A stretch of 64,000 bases of DNA from Flammeovirgaceae bacterium 311 (GTDB lineage Bacteria > Bacteroidota > Bacteroidia > Cytophagales > Cyclobacteriaceae), in contig CP004371.1 in the NCBI GenBank assembly GCA_000597885.1, forward strand, positions 6,274,501-6,338,500, in the 5' to 3' direction. The notes below the pieces were generated by a model. It was given only the letters and a program-made list of their open reading frames with translations. It had not been told where the DNA came from and ran no database searches. This document shows positions 63,753-64,000 of this stretch, piece after piece (position 1 is the stretch's first letter; each line of letters begins with the position of its first letter). The position numbers and the translations under genes are program-made.

Positions 63753-64000
63753 CTATTTATCTTCTCTGCTAACCATTTTATAAAAAGTACTTTTTTCCCC
63801 TGATTCTTTTTTGTCCTGGTACAGCAGGGCCAGGTTATTTTTTTCAAACTGATCGAAGAATTTGTCCCAGCTGATTTTGTCGAACTGGCTGTCGTTACTG
63901 CTGGCCTCGGGGAAGTGGATGCGTAGTACGCCACTGTCGTTGCTTTCAGTTCCTTTTACAAAAGCGGGAACACCATTACGGGCTTCGGCCCAGCTTCTGA
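63753..64000 (-). CDS. Small conserved protein, often misnamed 1,4-alpha-glucan branching enzyme; 5' end outside window
   Basis: Reading leftwards from the window edge, 81 codons are open before a TAG at 63753-63755. The product reads RSWAEARNGVPAFVKGTE, GVLRIHFPEAS, KISWDKFFDQFEKNNLALLYQ and ends FYKMVSREDK. This matches a small cytoplasmic family in many bacteria that databases often mislabel as branching enzyme; it has no glycosidase domain. The start codon lies beyond 64000. The frame does not begin with ATG inside the window. A terminator follows its stop. Confidence 0.78.
   Translation of the reverse strand, partial: RSWAEARNGVPAFVKGTESNDSGVLRIHFPEASSNDSQFDKISWDKFFDQFEKNNLALLYQDKKESGEKSTFYKMVSREDK

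Noticed and set aside
1-64000. CRISPR arrays, tRNA or rRNA genes, complete insertion sequences
   Set aside because: I looked for regular repeat-spacer patterns, cloverleaf-like sequence and transposase motifs and found none.

Overview
The window looks like chromosome from a Cytophagales-like member of the Bacteroidota. The evidence is a type IX secretion (T9SS) C-terminal sorting signal in a decayed gene, several families typical of the phylum (DUF5686, DUF5916, DUF4251, cytochrome-type sulfur proteins, a TolC/HlyD/ABC set), repeated -7 elements of the form TAnnTTTG, and almost no Shine-Dalgarno sequences. Most of the DNA is of moderate GC content. The first gene (3-1178) and the stretch from about 4.3 to 7.2 kb are visibly more AT-rich and may have arrived by transfer. 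No rRNA, tRNA, CRISPR array or complete insertion sequence was recognised.

Layout. 0-4.2 kb: two secreted polysaccharide enzymes (GH105 and GH9). 4.3-7.2 kb: AT-rich block with an ACT-domain protein, a DUF2243 membrane protein, a CtaG-type oxidase assembly protein and an orphan seven-helix protein; short palindromes lie in its gaps. 7.3-12.6 kb: secreted amidohydrolase, three orphan secreted or membrane proteins, a wrecked GH128-CBM6-T9SS glycosidase and a DinB protein. 12.9-20.8 kb: a conserved family of about 600 residues without known function, a ScyD/ScyE-like lipoprotein, an orphan lipoprotein, an outer-membrane barrel, an AraC regulator, a cupin and a DUF4251 protein. 21.1-30.4 kb: DNA polymerase III alpha with a fused proofreading exonuclease, small hydrolase, thioredoxin, thioredoxin-reductase-like flavoprotein, Old Yellow Enzyme, glutaminase and a small Cys-rich protein.

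30.6-35.2 kb: a three-gene export operon (ABC exporter, HlyD adaptor, TolC channel) read leftwards from a promoter with a perfect palindrome beside it. The ABC ATPase domain has lost several catalytic motifs. 35.3-47.6 kb: DUF2809 protein, lipoprotein, AddB-like nuclease, YceI protein, DUF5686 protein, small membrane protein and AddA-like helicase. The two recombination subunits are on the same strand but about 4.5 kb apart. 48.1-52.9 kb: YceI plus porin, an ASRT-family (sensory rhodopsin transducer) protein with no rhodopsin nearby, a small protein and an M49-like peptidase. 53-64 kb: Gre-like factor, APP1-type phosphatase, DUF5916 barrel, persulfide dioxygenase-like MBL-rhodanese protein, rhodanese lipoprotein and membrane-anchored cytochrome c (together suggesting sulfane-sulfur handling), succinate-semialdehyde dehydrogenase, YdcF protein, quinone oxidoreductase, and the 3' part of a small conserved gene cut by the window edge.

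No single complete novel system stands out. The best leads are the degenerate ABC exporter operon with its palindrome, the AddA-like protein with an altered nuclease motif, the orphan ASRT protein, the 600-residue family at 12.9 kb, and the broken T9SS glycosidase. All functional names rest on recognising motifs by eye; no database search was run.
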